Origin: FEN-1350 sp964643355 | Lineage (GTDB): Bacteria; Planctomycetota; Phycisphaerae; Sedimentisphaerales; Anaerohalosphaeraceae | DNA: 64,000 bases | Reading direction: 5' to 3' | NCBI GenBank assembly: GCA_964643355.1 | Contig: CAZXPW010000007.1 | Location: 47,855-111,854 of the forward strand | Shown: piece by piece, positions 37,063 through 46,622 of the stretch | How the letters are laid out: the number at the start of each line of letters is the position of its first letter | Position numbering within the stretch: position 1 is the stretch's first letter | Notes under the pieces: model-generated | What the model was told of the DNA's origin: nothing | The model's input: the letters and a program-made list of their open reading frames with translations, nothing else | Databases searched by the model: none | Translations under genes and position numbers: made by a program

Positions 37063-38544
37063 ATGATTCGATATGGGTATTTGCTGATGATGGCGATCTT
37101 GGGCGTAGTCGTGATTGGGTGTTCGAATCCAGACGGCCTTTCCGCTCCCTCGTCACGCTCGCCGATCCTTGTTGATCCGCGTGTGGAGGTCCCACCCGAG
37201 ATCGTGGAGGCGCTGAAGAAAATCGACGAAGCCGGCGCCTATGCGCCGCCCGATATCCCGGTTCGGATCGATACCAACTATGCCTATACGCCCACGGATG
37301 TCAGGCCTTTTGGTTATGTCGAGCCGTTCAAGCGACATTTTCTCCAGCAGCTTGAATACACCGGTCCCGGCCGTGCGATCCCGGAACCGGAGCATCTCGA
37401 TTCGGTCAAGATCGGCTTCATCGGCCCCATTGAGTCCACGGTTTCGGTCGCCACCGGCGGAAAAAGTCATGAAGAACCCCTGGGTACCAAAATGCTCAAG
37501 GGCTGTCAACTGGCCATTGAACAGGCCAACGCCAGAGGGGGGTACTTCAAACGGAACATTCCCTTTGAACTGGTCGTCAAAAACGACAATGGCCTCTGGG
37601 GCGCATCGGGTAACGAAATCATCGACTTGGCGTACAGGCACAAAGTCTGGGCCATTCTGGGTACCATTGATGGGGCCAACAGCCATATTGCCATCCGTGT
37701 CGGCCTGAAAATCGAAATCCCGATGATCAATACCGGAGATACCGACCCGACTTTCATCGAGACCAACATCCCCTGGGTCATCCGCACCATCGGTGATGAC
37801 CGTCAGCAATCGTATTTGCTGGTTGATTATCTCATTCGAAAGCTTGGCATGAAACGAGTGGGGATTATTCGGGCCAGCAACCGGTACGGCCGTTTCGGCG
37901 TCCGCGAGATCAACGACAGCAGTCGTCGCCTCGGCCGGCCCATTCTGATCGAGATGGCCTATCCCGTCGGTTCTGATGATTTCACGCTGCAACTCGAACG
38001 GTTGAAAAGGGAAAATCTGGAGGCCGTCATTCACTGGGGCAACGATCTTGAGGGAGCCAAAATCCTTAACCAGATGAGGGCGATGGGGATGACACAGCCG
38101 TACTTCGCCTGTGACCGGTGCGTTTCCGATACCTTTGTCGAGATTGCCGGTTCCAATGCCGACGGTGTGATCTGTTCCTACCCATGGAATCCGAACAATG
38201 ACAGTCCCCAACTGACCGAATTCCGCTCGGCCTTCAGGGCCCGCTTCAACGAGGAACCCGAAACCTATGCCGCTCACGCTTACGATGGAACGAATATGAT
38301 TCTTTGGGCGATCCAAACCGCCGGACTGAACCGGGCCAGGATTCGCGATATGTTCGCCTATCGAACGACTCCATGGAAAGGCGCCACGGGCGATATTCAG
38401 CTTTCCGCCGCCCTCGATGATATCGGCGAGGTCTTTCTGGCCAAACGGGAAAAGGGCGGCTGGCGGTATTATTCCCGGAAAGATCTCGATATCCCGATGG
38501 GCCCCTTGCCACAAAGCCAAACCACGGCTTCCGTGTCTCCGTAG
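37063..38544 (+). CDS. LIV-type ABC solute-binding lipoprotein (first of two)
   Basis: This is a 493-residue lipoprotein: lipobox VVVIGC (Cys at about residue 20), a 75-residue linker containing PPEIVEALKKIDEAGAY, then a type I periplasmic binding fold (Peripla_BP_6, leucine/isoleucine/valine-like; VKIGFIGPIES, GCQLAIEQANARGG, ILGTIDGANSHIA, RVGIIRASNRYGRFGV). It would bind a small ligand in the periplasm. No permease or ATPase is nearby, so it may be a sensor or deliver to an unknown transporter. GAGGTGAGGG precedes the ATG at 37063. It lies 46 bases after the propeller gene and 8 bases before a second binding protein. Ligand unknown. Confidence 0.88.
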   Translation: MIRYGYLLMMAILGVVVIGCSNPDGLSAPSSRSPILVDPRVEVPPEIVEALKKIDEAGAYAPPDIPVRIDTNYAYTPTDVRPFGYVEPFKRHFLQQLEYTGPGRAIPEPEHLDSVKIGFIGPIESTVSVATGGKSHEEPLGTKMLKGCQLAIEQANARGGYFKRNIPFELVVKNDNGLWGASGNEIIDLAYRHKVWAILGTIDGANSHIAIRVGLKIEIPMINTGDTDPTFIETNIPWVIRTIGDDRQQSYLLVDYLIRKLGMKRVGIIRASNRYGRFGVREINDSSRRLGRPILIEMAYPVGSDDFTLQLERLKRENLEAVIHWGNDLEGAKILNQMRAMGMTQPYFACDRCVSDTFVEIAGSNADGVICSYPWNPNNDSPQLTEFRSAFRARFNEEPETYAAHAYDGTNMILWAIQTAGLNRARIRDMFAYRTTPWKGATGDIQLSAALDDIGEVFLAKREKGGWRYYSRKDLDIPMGPLPQSQTTASVSP

Positions 38545-38552
38545 GAGGGCGA

Positions 38553-39692
38553 ATGATCCTTGTCCAATGGATCGTGCCAGGCGTCAGGATCGCCCAAGTC
38601 CTCGGCATGGGTCTGATTCTGTTGTGTGGGTGTAACCAGATCCAGCCACAGAACCTGAAGGAACGGGAAATTCAGATCGCCTACTTTGGACCCTCCCATC
38701 CGGATCATCCGGTTGCCTCAGGGATGTGGCAGGCCGCGGAAATGGCTCTCGAACAAGCCAATCGCCGGGGCGGTTTCAACGGTCGAACGCTTCGTCTGAT
38801 TCCCTGTTGGGCCGATGATCCCTGGAGTGGTGGGGTCAATGCGGTCGCGCGCGCGGTATTTGAAGACAAGGTCTGCGCCGTCATCGGGGGAATCGACGGT
38901 CCCACGACTCATCTGGCCGAGCAAATCATTGTCAAGGAGCATCTGGCTATGATCAATCCTTCCTCGACCGACAAAACCGTCAATTTGGCTTTTGTCCCCT
39001 GGATGTTTTCCTGCCTTCCGGATGATGAAGCGCAATCGCGCATCCTGGCCGACGCGATCGTAAACCGTATCGGACCCGAGGGCCGATTTGCTGTTCTCTC
39101 CGCCGATGACCATGACAGTCACCTCTTCACCGTCGAACTCCTCAAGGCCCTCAGCGCCCACAGGAAAAGTCCCAGCCGCCATATTCAGGTGAATTCCCGG
39201 GATCCGGATATGGCGTCGTTGGACCAGGGGATGAATGTTAGCGAGGCGCTGCTGTTGATTGCCGGTCCCGAAACTTCTGCCAAACTCTTGATCGCGATGC
39301 GAGCAAAAGGACTATCCGCTCCCGTCTTCGGAGGCCCATGGATGGGCCAAAATCTCTTCCGTCAACTCGCCGGTTCGGCGGCCGAGGGGGTTGTTTTTCC
39401 TCTTCTATGGTTGCCTTCTCCAATCGCCGATCGCTTCATCGAAGATTTCCGGCATCGAACCGGGTATGCCCCCGATTACCTTGCGGCCCAAATGTATGAT
39501 GCGGTCCTGCTTGTGGCCGAGGCGATCCAGAAATCCGGTCCCGACCGATCGGTTCTGATCGATTCCATCCGCGACCGGTCTCCCCGGCAGGGCGTCGCAG
39601 GAATGGTTCAGTGGGATTCTCTCGGCCGCAACCGTCGCCCCGTTGGCCTTGGGACGATCCAAAACGGCCAAATCGGTCCATTGTCGAAATAA
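38553..39692 (+). CDS. LIV-type ABC solute-binding lipoprotein (second of two)
   Basis: This is a 379-residue lipoprotein: lipobox LILLCGC (about residues 21-27) and a Peripla_BP_6 fold starting EIQIAYFGPSHPDHP, with MALEQANRRGGFNGRTLRL, VIGGIDGPTTHLA, and a C-terminal AQMYDAVLLVAEAI. It is related to, but clearly different from, the preceding gene, which suggests an old duplication or two ligands. AGGAGGG lies just before the start, 8 bases after the previous stop. It is the last gene of the plus-strand operon and is followed closely by a convergent operon. No membrane components of an ABC transporter are seen. Confidence 0.88.
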   Translation: MILVQWIVPGVRIAQVLGMGLILLCGCNQIQPQNLKEREIQIAYFGPSHPDHPVASGMWQAAEMALEQANRRGGFNGRTLRLIPCWADDPWSGGVNAVARAVFEDKVCAVIGGIDGPTTHLAEQIIVKEHLAMINPSSTDKTVNLAFVPWMFSCLPDDEAQSRILADAIVNRIGPEGRFAVLSADDHDSHLFTVELLKALSAHRKSPSRHIQVNSRDPDMASLDQGMNVSEALLLIAGPETSAKLLIAMRAKGLSAPVFGGPWMGQNLFRQLAGSAAEGVVFPLLWLPSPIADRFIEDFRHRTGYAPDYLAAQMYDAVLLVAEAIQKSGPDRSVLIDSIRDRSPRQGVAGMVQWDSLGRNRRPVGLGTIQNGQIGPLSK

Positions 39693-39732
39693 ATGATGGT
39701 ATCGTTGTGTCAATTGTAGATAGTATGTAGAG

Positions 39733-41415
39733 TTATTTTGATGATATAAGGTTCCCCGTTCCTTCCACCAGCGTAACCTTCTGATTGACTTTCACCTCGC
39801 CGAACATTTCCGTTTGGCCCCCCATCCATCGAACCTCCACTCGATCGACGGTATTCCTCTTGCCCAATCCGAAATACAACCGCTTCCCATAGTCACTCTG
39901 ATAGGACCGGCCGCTGTGCACCTCGTCGACCAGAAGAATCCCGCCGACGATCACCCGAACCTGAGAGCCGATTCCGAATTTGTTGGTCTTTCCCCGCAGT
40001 TCCACCTGAAGCCAGTTTCCCTGCTCGGTCGAATCGTTCCGAAGGAGGGTTGGTTTGGCCCGTGAATTGAGAATGACAATGTCCACATCTCCGTCGTTGT
40101 CCAGATCGTCGAACGCCGCTCCCCGACTGCTTTCGACAACCTTCAGGCCGTCGCCGGCCTGGCTGGAGACATTCACAAATTTCCCATCGCCGGTGTTGCG
40201 AAAAACAAGATTCGGATTTTTGTAAGTGCCCACATCGTTCCACAACTCGATATTCGTCTGCAAATGTCCGCACGCCACGAAAATATCGCGGAATCCGTCG
40301 TTGTCCAGATCGACGATGCTGTTTCCCCAGGTGACCGGCGTAAAAGTGCCCTCGCCCGCTCCGGTGATCAGCGTGACATCCTCCAGGATGCCCCCTCCGG
40401 CGTTGCGATACAGTGTCGCGAATTGGCCCTGGTACGAAGTTGCGTAGAAATCGATGAGTCCGTCATTGTCGTAATCTCCGCAATCGACCCCCATACTTCC
40501 GTGCTCCTCGCCGTGCTGATCGAACGCGAATCCCGACAAAAGGCCCTTTTCTTCAAAGTGTCCGTTTCCGTCGTTTTCCCAGAGGAAATTGCCGCCCATG
40601 TCGTTGAGCACGAAGATATCCGTGTCCCCGTCGTTGTCGTAATCGCAACAAACCATGCCCATTCCCGTATTGGGCAAATCGGCGATTCCCGATTCACGGC
40701 TGATATCGGTGAAAGTGCCGTCTCCGTTGTTCCGATAGAGATAATGCTGGTCGCCGGGGTAATACGGGGGCCCCATGTAAATGGGTACGCCTCGCATGGT
40801 TTGAATGACATGTTTCTCGTAGGAAAAAATCACATAATTGGCGACATACAAATCGAGATCTCCGTCTTTGTCGATATCCAGAAAACTGACTCCCGCGCCC
40901 ATGCGGGTGTCCCCGCCCAGTCCGGCCTGTTCGGTAACCTCCGTAAAAGTCCCGTCTCCATTGTTGCGGAACAGCTTGTTCGGGCCTTCGTTGTTGAGAA
41001 ACACATCTAGATCCCCATCGTTGTCATAATCCCCCGTCGCGACTCCCAGGCCATATCCCCCGTTACCCAGTCCGCTTATTGCCGTCACATCCCGAAACCG
41101 CCAGTTGCCCTCATTACGGTACAGGGCGTTCTGGATTTTCGGATTCGGAGGACAACCCTTCAGCGGCGTGCCCGTCAGAAAATAAAGATCAATCAACCCG
41201 TCGTTGTCGTAATCGAACAACGCCAAACCCGCACTGACATTCTCCGCGATGTATTTCTTTTCGCAACCCCCGTCGTTGTGAACGAAACCGATTCCCGTCT
41301 CGGCGGTCATGTCGTGGAATACAATGCCCCCCCACACCGGAAACGCCCAAAAGACCATCGCCATCGCCGCCCATGGTATTGCATATCGATCCCGGATGCC
41401 GATCTTGCTGATCAT
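39733..41415 (-). CDS. secreted VCBS/FG-GAP protein with ASPIC/UnbV domain (second copy type)
   Basis: This is a 560-residue protein with a signal segment (about 10-30) and repeated FG-GAP loops such as DYDNDGLIDLYFLTG, DYDNDGDLDVFLNNEG, DIDKDGDLDLYVANYV and DLDNDGDVDIVILNS. An ASPIC/UnbV end (about 470-550) has FGIGSQVRVIVGG and YFGLGKRNTVDRVEVRWMGG. It shares the CRTAC1-type order with the plus-strand gene at 31362 but differs in sequence. It starts 3 bases after the TPR gene's stop and is the last gene of a three-gene minus-strand operon. Its end is 40 bases from the end of the opposite operon. Confidence 0.9.
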   Translation of the reverse strand: MISKIGIRDRYAIPWAAMAMVFWAFPVWGGIVFHDMTAETGIGFVHNDGGCEKKYIAENVSAGLALFDYDNDGLIDLYFLTGTPLKGCPPNPKIQNALYRNEGNWRFRDVTAISGLGNGGYGLGVATGDYDNDGDLDVFLNNEGPNKLFRNNGDGTFTEVTEQAGLGGDTRMGAGVSFLDIDKDGDLDLYVANYVIFSYEKHVIQTMRGVPIYMGPPYYPGDQHYLYRNNGDGTFTDISRESGIADLPNTGMGMVCCDYDNDGDTDIFVLNDMGGNFLWENDGNGHFEEKGLLSGFAFDQHGEEHGSMGVDCGDYDNDGLIDFYATSYQGQFATLYRNAGGGILEDVTLITGAGEGTFTPVTWGNSIVDLDNDGFRDIFVACGHLQTNIELWNDVGTYKNPNLVFRNTGDGKFVNVSSQAGDGLKVVESSRGAAFDDLDNDGDVDIVILNSRAKPTLLRNDSTEQGNWLQVELRGKTNKFGIGSQVRVIVGGILLVDEVHSGRSYQSDYGKRLYFGLGKRNTVDRVEVRWMGGQTEMFGEVKVNQKVTLVEGTGNLISSK

Positions 41416-41418
41416 GCG

Positions 41419-42924
41419 TTACTCGTTCATGGTGGCCAGTCGGAATTTTTCCTGATAGAGCGGATTGTTCGGCTCCAGGGTCACCGCCCGTTTCAGCGCC
41501 GCGACCGCTCCGGCATGATCTCCGGTTCGGTCGCAGGCCCAGCTATACACGAAATAATTGGCCGCCGTCGCGGACAACTCCACCGCCCGCGCGGCCAATT
41601 CCCGAGCCCGTCCGAAATCCCGCCCCTGGATCAGGATCAACCGTGCCAGTTCGCGATACGCCCCGTCAAATCCTGGCGACTGCGCGATTACCGATTCCAG
41701 TGCCGGTTGAGCTTTGTCGTATCGTTTGAGTTCCAGATAAATCCCCGCCATATTGAACAGATTGAGAATGTCCTCCGGATTCAACTGGGCGATTTTTTCG
41801 TGAAGGGCCAGCGCCTCGGTCATTTGCCCTCGATTGCGATGGGCTTCGGCCCTGCGGGTTAGCAGTCGGGGATGATCCGGATCAATCGCCTCGGCCCGCC
41901 GAAGCGACTCGCCGGCTCGTTCAAAATCGCCCGCGCGCCGATACAAAATTTCGGCCGCCAGGAAAGTCTCGACCGCCGCTTTCCACGATCCGCCCAGATC
42001 GTTTCGGCTGCGGATCAGGTTCCGGGTGTCCAGGGTATCCCGAACCTTGCATTCGTCAAATCGGGCCTTGGCCTGACGGGCCTGGTCATCCAATTTCAAT
42101 CGAAGACACACCGTCATCAATCCGTAATACGCCCCCGTATAGTTCGGCGAAAACGCGATCGCTTTTTCATAACAGGACTTGGCCTTCGAGAAGTCCCTGA
42201 TCAACATATACTCCTGCCCCAGAAGATAATGGGCCATCGCAGACTGCGGGAACCGTCGCAGTTCTTCCTCCAATACCTCGATGGCTTGTTGATGCCGTCC
42301 CGCCCGGGATAGTGCCTGTGCCTGATAACTTCGATATTCCTGTATCTCCGGCCGTAGAGAAAGCGCCTTTCCCCACAACTCCGCCGCCCGATCGTGTTCG
42401 CCTTTCTCCATCGCCACCATGGCCATTCCGTCATAAGCGTCCACCCGATTGGGATTGATTGCCAGAGCTTTTTCCCAGCAGACAAGGGCTTCCACGCTCT
42501 TTCCTTGCTTGCGATAGACATTTCCCAGCACGACCAGTGCGTCTTCTTTTCCGGGAAATTCGGCCGCAAGACTTTCCGCCAGACCCAGTTCCTCCTTTTT
42601 CAAGAACTCGATCTTGGCCTCATCCTTCATCTGATCCCATCCCGCCGGCAACCACGGTTGTGTTGCCGGCGAAGGCGACGGCGATACGGAAGTATTGGCG
42701 GCGTTGGCTGAAGGGGACGCCGATCCCGATGACACACCTGGGAGGGATATTTTCGGGTGGTCAATCCAAATCCATATAACCATCCCCCCCACAAGAAGGA
42801 CGGCCATTACAAAAACGACAACTCCCCACGATCGGCGAAATAGGTCTCTATTTTCCGCTCTTTTCCCGACAACTCCTCTCGATGACCCGGACCTGTGTCC
42901 GGATCTTCCTGCTCTTCCAGCCAC
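41419..42924 (-). CDS. membrane-anchored TPR protein
   Basis: This is a 501-residue protein with a single N-terminal membrane helix (about 33-55; WGVVVFVMAVLLVGGMVIWIW), a Ser/Pro/Ala linker, and TPR repeats from about 100 to the end (ALVVLGNVYRKQGKSVEALVCWEKALAINP and similar 34-residue units). It probably acts as a scaffold on the outer face of the inner membrane for the UnbV partners. The GTG start at 42924 is supported by AGGAG 6 bases upstream. Neighbours on both sides encode VCBS/UnbV proteins, and the large one upstream has its own TPR region, suggesting shared assembly. Confidence 0.85.
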   Translation of the reverse strand: MAGRAGRSGHRSGSSRGVVGKRAENRDLFRRSWGVVVFVMAVLLVGGMVIWIWIDHPKISLPGVSSGSASPSANAANTSVSPSPSPATQPWLPAGWDQMKDEAKIEFLKKEELGLAESLAAEFPGKEDALVVLGNVYRKQGKSVEALVCWEKALAINPNRVDAYDGMAMVAMEKGEHDRAAELWGKALSLRPEIQEYRSYQAQALSRAGRHQQAIEVLEEELRRFPQSAMAHYLLGQEYMLIRDFSKAKSCYEKAIAFSPNYTGAYYGLMTVCLRLKLDDQARQAKARFDECKVRDTLDTRNLIRSRNDLGGSWKAAVETFLAAEILYRRAGDFERAGESLRRAEAIDPDHPRLLTRRAEAHRNRGQMTEALALHEKIAQLNPEDILNLFNMAGIYLELKRYDKAQPALESVIAQSPGFDGAYRELARLILIQGRDFGRARELAARAVELSATAANYFVYSWACDRTGDHAGAVAALKRAVTLEPNNPLYQEKFRLATMNE

Positions 42925-43056
42925 AACCGCTCCTCGATCCAGCGTTCCTCGCGTTCAATCTCGCTCCAATTCCCTATACTATACCACAAATCCGATTCCG
43001 GAACAATCAAAAATCGGCAAAAACGAGAACCGGGGCATCCTGAACCTCTTCGATTC

Positions 43057-46000
43057 CTACGGCTCGGCGTTGATCCGACGCGTATTGAATCTCTGCCGAT
43101 ACTCTTGGTGTTCTTGGTCGTCCGGATATCGTTCGTCGGCTCCATACGGATATCCGCTCATCCCGTGGAAGGGCAGCGGTTCAACCGTATCCGGATGGGC
43201 CGTATAAAGATCCATATCCTTACAATAACTATCCGTTTTAAGAATAAAGGTCCGCTGTTTGCCCGCCGCGACGACCCCGAAAGCCGAGGCCGAAAATCGC
43301 AAGGTTAGCTCCTCTCCCCGCCCCATGATCACAAAACGGTCGTCCGACCGGTCCAGTAACCCCGTAACCTCGCCGAACCGCGTGTAATCCCCGCTCATCA
43401 GTTTCCACGGCAATGCCGTTTCGACATTCTCGTAATCATACAGGTTCGGCAGCCGCCCGTCCGGCGAATACTCTCGCGGATACCCGAAATAATGCAAGTC
43501 CGCGTTTTCGACGCCGACCATTTTCGTTGATATCTCCGTCCCTTCCAGCGCGGCCGCGATGAAAATGCTGTCCCAATACAGTTCCATATTCGTCGAGATG
43601 CGCAACCGTTCGTCTCCCACTGAAAGTTTGTCCGTCAGATCAACCGTCATCGTATGCTGCAATCCCGCCGGATAGCCCACCTCCCGAAACAAAGGAACCC
43701 ATTTTTCGTCGCGCCAAACCTCGATCGTCGGCGCCCGCAGCGGCGTTTTTGCCTGCCAGGCCGCAAAAGCCGTCGCCGAATACGGATATTCCAGCCACCC
43801 CTGCAGAAACAGGATCGCTCGTTGACCGGCCAGGGCTCCGAGAGACTTCCCAAAATCCAGATCCAAAAAGTGCTCTTCCGCATACCCCACAAATCGCGGA
43901 TCGATCTTCGTCGCCCCGGCGCAGTCTCGATCCTCCGCCAATAGGGCCGTTGTCACATCGATCCCCCGATGGTCCGTTACTCGTTTTGGCCGAACCGGCT
44001 CCCGATAACAGAACAACTCAAAGGCGGGCGGTTCAATTCCAATCGCCATCATCTCGTTCGGATATACCTCCGTTCCCGCCGGATGATCCACCGCGATCAA
44101 CTGAATTTCATCAACATATACCACTTCCTCCAGCGGTTCCAGAATCTGCAACACATATTGTCCCTCCCGCTCCGCCAGTTTTGGGATTCGCAGATACTCC
44201 GTCGAATCCGGCCGCGCGTACACCCCCGGCTCGGCCAGATACCCCAGCCCCCCCATCCCGCCGAAGTCCGCCACAAACGCATACCGCCTCCCATCCCACG
44301 CGAACAAGTGTGGACACGAGGAAGTCTTCCTCTGCAACTCACGCAAGGACAGAATCTGATCGCCCGGAACCTCCAACTCCGCTTGCAACACCCCGTCCGG
44401 CCAGATGATCCGCAGCCAATCCACTTTCGTGTTCGTCCCCAGTCCCGCATGGATCCGCAAGGGTCCCGTCGTCGCCGCGCCCGTCATCCCGCCGACCGTA
44501 AATTGTTGATAGACCGCCCCCGTCTTGACCTCCACTCTCGCCCCGATCGCCGAATGATTCGATCGGCTCTTCTTGTCCTGTTCGCGCATCCCCATCAAGT
44601 CGATCGCGATCCAGTGTCCGCCCGCCGTCTGATTGACCAGGAGCATTGGCGCCTCGCCCGTCGGAGCCAGCAGAATATCGCATTTCCCATCGCCGGTAAA
44701 ATCCGCCGTGGTACATGCCGCATTCCCCGCAAACCGAATCGCACCCAAGAGGTTTTCCACATCCGAGGACACGACATCCGTAAACCCTTTTTCCGGCCAG
44801 TTGTTAATCAAAAAAGCCGGTCCTCGCTTTCTATCCTTCCAATACGCATCGCCAATAACGATATCCAAATCCCCGTCGTTATCCAGGTCCGCGAATTGCC
44901 CCCCCGTTCCCCCCAGCCGCCCGAATTTCCGCGCGAATTCTTCGTCGCGCGCAAATTTGAATCCGCCCTGGTTCAGATACAGGGCGACTTCGGTATCCCC
45001 GAACACCAGAAGGTCGCGGTCGCCGTCTTTGTCCGGATCGCCCGTTGTTACCCCAGCCACCCGTCCGGCCGCGATCCCGATCAGCTCTCGCCCCAGTGTA
45101 TGAAAAGCCCAGCCCCGGTCATTGACCCACGCCGTCGCCTCGCCGTCGGCGAAAAACAATACCAAGTCCAGATCGCGATCATTATCGAAATCGTCAAAGG
45201 ATACTGCGGTTACAACCTCGCTTTCCAATGCAAGTCCCAGCTTGTCCGCCATTTCCGCGTAGCTACCGTCCCGATTGTTGATCCAGATCCGGCTTGCCGT
45301 CGCCGCCGCGTTGGCCCCAGCCGGCACCGATCCTTCCTTCATCCGCATCGCCAGCAGATCCAAATCGCCGTCGCTGTCGATATCCGCCAGCAGGGGAGCT
45401 GAAGTAATCGTCTCTCCTCCCGCCCATTCCCCCGTTACCCGTGATAGTTTTCCCTTGCCGTCGTTTTCAAAAAATCCCTCGCCTCCGATTTCCCCCAGCC
45501 AAAGATCCAAATCCCCGTCGTTGTCCACATCCCCAAAGCATGGTCCGATCCCTTGTTCCTCCAACAGTGCCCCCGCCGCGAAGTTTCCTTTGCCGTCATT
45601 GATCCACAGTCCGGTCAGGCCGTCTTTGCCCATCCCCGAAATGCAGACATCCAAGTCGCCGTCGCCGTCCACATCGCCGGCCGCCAATCCCGCCACATCG
45701 ACCGAACCGCCAGGACAAATCCGCCGCGTGATCGGATCGCCAAACCGCCTTACCTCCGGCGAAAACACGATCCGTGTTCCCATCGTCCGTTCCGCCGGAA
45801 TCGGCAGGGCGTCGGCTCCCAGTGCCATATAATATTTGCCCGCGCTGCCGTACGGTCGATCCACCGTAAAAGTCCCGCTCGTCAGCTCCGTAGATTTCAG
45901 CGCATTGAATCGCGTGAATAATTCCTTGGCCTTGTCCCGTTGTCCGGCCCGCTGATACTGCTGCGCCAGTCGATACACGGCCGATACAAATCCTGGCTCC

Positions 46001-46572
46001 CTGGCAACGATCGCCTCCAGCAGCGTCGTCCCCTCGTCCTTTTTCTCCAGCGCAAGCAAACTCTCGGCATACTTGTATGCCACAAACGGATCCGTTGCAT
46101 CCGCCGCGTGTACCTGTGCAAAGCATTCCGCCGCTCGCGCGTTATCCCCGACATGCTGATATAACAAACCCAGACAATAGCTCGCACGCAGATGCCCCGG
46201 CCGTTCAGCCAGCACCGCCTCAAATGCCGCCTTGGCCTTCTCGATCGATTCCTGCGCCGCCTGGTTTTCCTGAAGATTCAGATATGCCAGCCCGAGGTTG
46301 AACCTCGCCGCTGTCCAGTCCGGCATCGCCGCAAGCGCCCCTTCAAACTCCGCCGCCGCCCGCACAAACTCATACTGCTCCAGCAGCGCCGCCCCGCGAT
46401 TAAACGCCCCCAGCGCCCCGACCGCCTTGGCCGACATCTCCGTCCCGGCCGGGAACGCCGGTTGGCTCGTCGCTACCGAAAGCGATTTGACCGGCTCACC
46501 TTCTGGCCCGCACCCCGACAACATCGCAGCCGCTATCCCAATCCAAATCCATCCGCTCATCCTGCCCGCCAT
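43057..46572 (-). CDS. large lipoprotein with TPR, VCBS/FG-GAP, UnbV and an unrecognised C-terminal region
   Basis: This is a 1171-residue lipoprotein: lipobox AAMLSGC (about residues 13-19), TPR repeats (about 55-250), FG-GAP/VCBS repeats (about 270-660; DVDGDGDLDVCISG, DIDSDGDLDLLAM, DLDNDGDLDIVIG), an UnbV-like part (about 690-770; GARVEVKTGAVYQQF, GLGTNTKVDWLRIIWPDG), then about 400 residues that I do not recognise, including YFGYPREYSPDGR and SYCKDMDLYTAHPDTVEPLPF. The start at 46572 follows GGGAG; the ATG at 46584 and one at 46626 are alternatives. It is the first gene of the minus-strand operon. A palindrome lies 31 bases upstream. The C-terminus may be the functional, ligand-contacting part. 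Confidence 0.85.
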   Translation of the reverse strand: MAGRMSGWIWIGIAAAMLSGCGPEGEPVKSLSVATSQPAFPAGTEMSAKAVGALGAFNRGAALLEQYEFVRAAAEFEGALAAMPDWTAARFNLGLAYLNLQENQAAQESIEKAKAAFEAVLAERPGHLRASYCLGLLYQHVGDNARAAECFAQVHAADATDPFVAYKYAESLLALEKKDEGTTLLEAIVAREPGFVSAVYRLAQQYQRAGQRDKAKELFTRFNALKSTELTSGTFTVDRPYGSAGKYYMALGADALPIPAERTMGTRIVFSPEVRRFGDPITRRICPGGSVDVAGLAAGDVDGDGDLDVCISGMGKDGLTGLWINDGKGNFAAGALLEEQGIGPCFGDVDNDGDLDLWLGEIGGEGFFENDGKGKLSRVTGEWAGGETITSAPLLADIDSDGDLDLLAMRMKEGSVPAGANAAATASRIWINNRDGSYAEMADKLGLALESEVVTAVSFDDFDNDRDLDLVLFFADGEATAWVNDRGWAFHTLGRELIGIAAGRVAGVTTGDPDKDGDRDLLVFGDTEVALYLNQGGFKFARDEEFARKFGRLGGTGGQFADLDNDGDLDIVIGDAYWKDRKRGPAFLINNWPEKGFTDVVSSDVENLLGAIRFAGNAACTTADFTGDGKCDILLAPTGEAPMLLVNQTAGGHWIAIDLMGMREQDKKSRSNHSAIGARVEVKTGAVYQQFTVGGMTGAATTGPLRIHAGLGTNTKVDWLRIIWPDGVLQAELEVPGDQILSLRELQRKTSSCPHLFAWDGRRYAFVADFGGMGGLGYLAEPGVYARPDSTEYLRIPKLAEREGQYVLQILEPLEEVVYVDEIQLIAVDHPAGTEVYPNEMMAIGIEPPAFELFCYREPVRPKRVTDHRGIDVTTALLAEDRDCAGATKIDPRFVGYAEEHFLDLDFGKSLGALAGQRAILFLQGWLEYPYSATAFAAWQAKTPLRAPTIEVWRDEKWVPLFREVGYPAGLQHTMTVDLTDKLSVGDERLRISTNMELYWDSIFIAAALEGTEISTKMVGVENADLHYFGYPREYSPDGRLPNLYDYENVETALPWKLMSGDYTRFGEVTGLLDRSDDRFVIMGRGEELTLRFSASAFGVVAAGKQRTFILKTDSYCKDMDLYTAHPDTVEPLPFHGMSGYPYGADERYPDDQEHQEYRQRFNTRRINAEP

Positions 46573-46603
46573 ACCTGCTCCCATTGTCTTTTCATTTCCA
46601 TAG

Positions 46604-46622
46604 GGGCGGATGCCATCCGCCC
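46604..46622. repeat. 19-bp palindrome upstream of the UnbV/TPR operon
   Basis: GGGCGGATG and CATCCGCCC flank a single central base, giving a near-perfect 19-bp inverted repeat. It ends 31 bases from the operon's first start codon, a position fitting an operator or an untranslated-leader structure. I did not see another exact copy in this window. Confidence 0.55.

Noticed and set aside
42807..43145. 112-codon minus frame overlapping the start of the TPR gene
   Set aside because: The TPR gene has a GTG start with AGGAG at good spacing; this frame has no homology signs and overlaps it.
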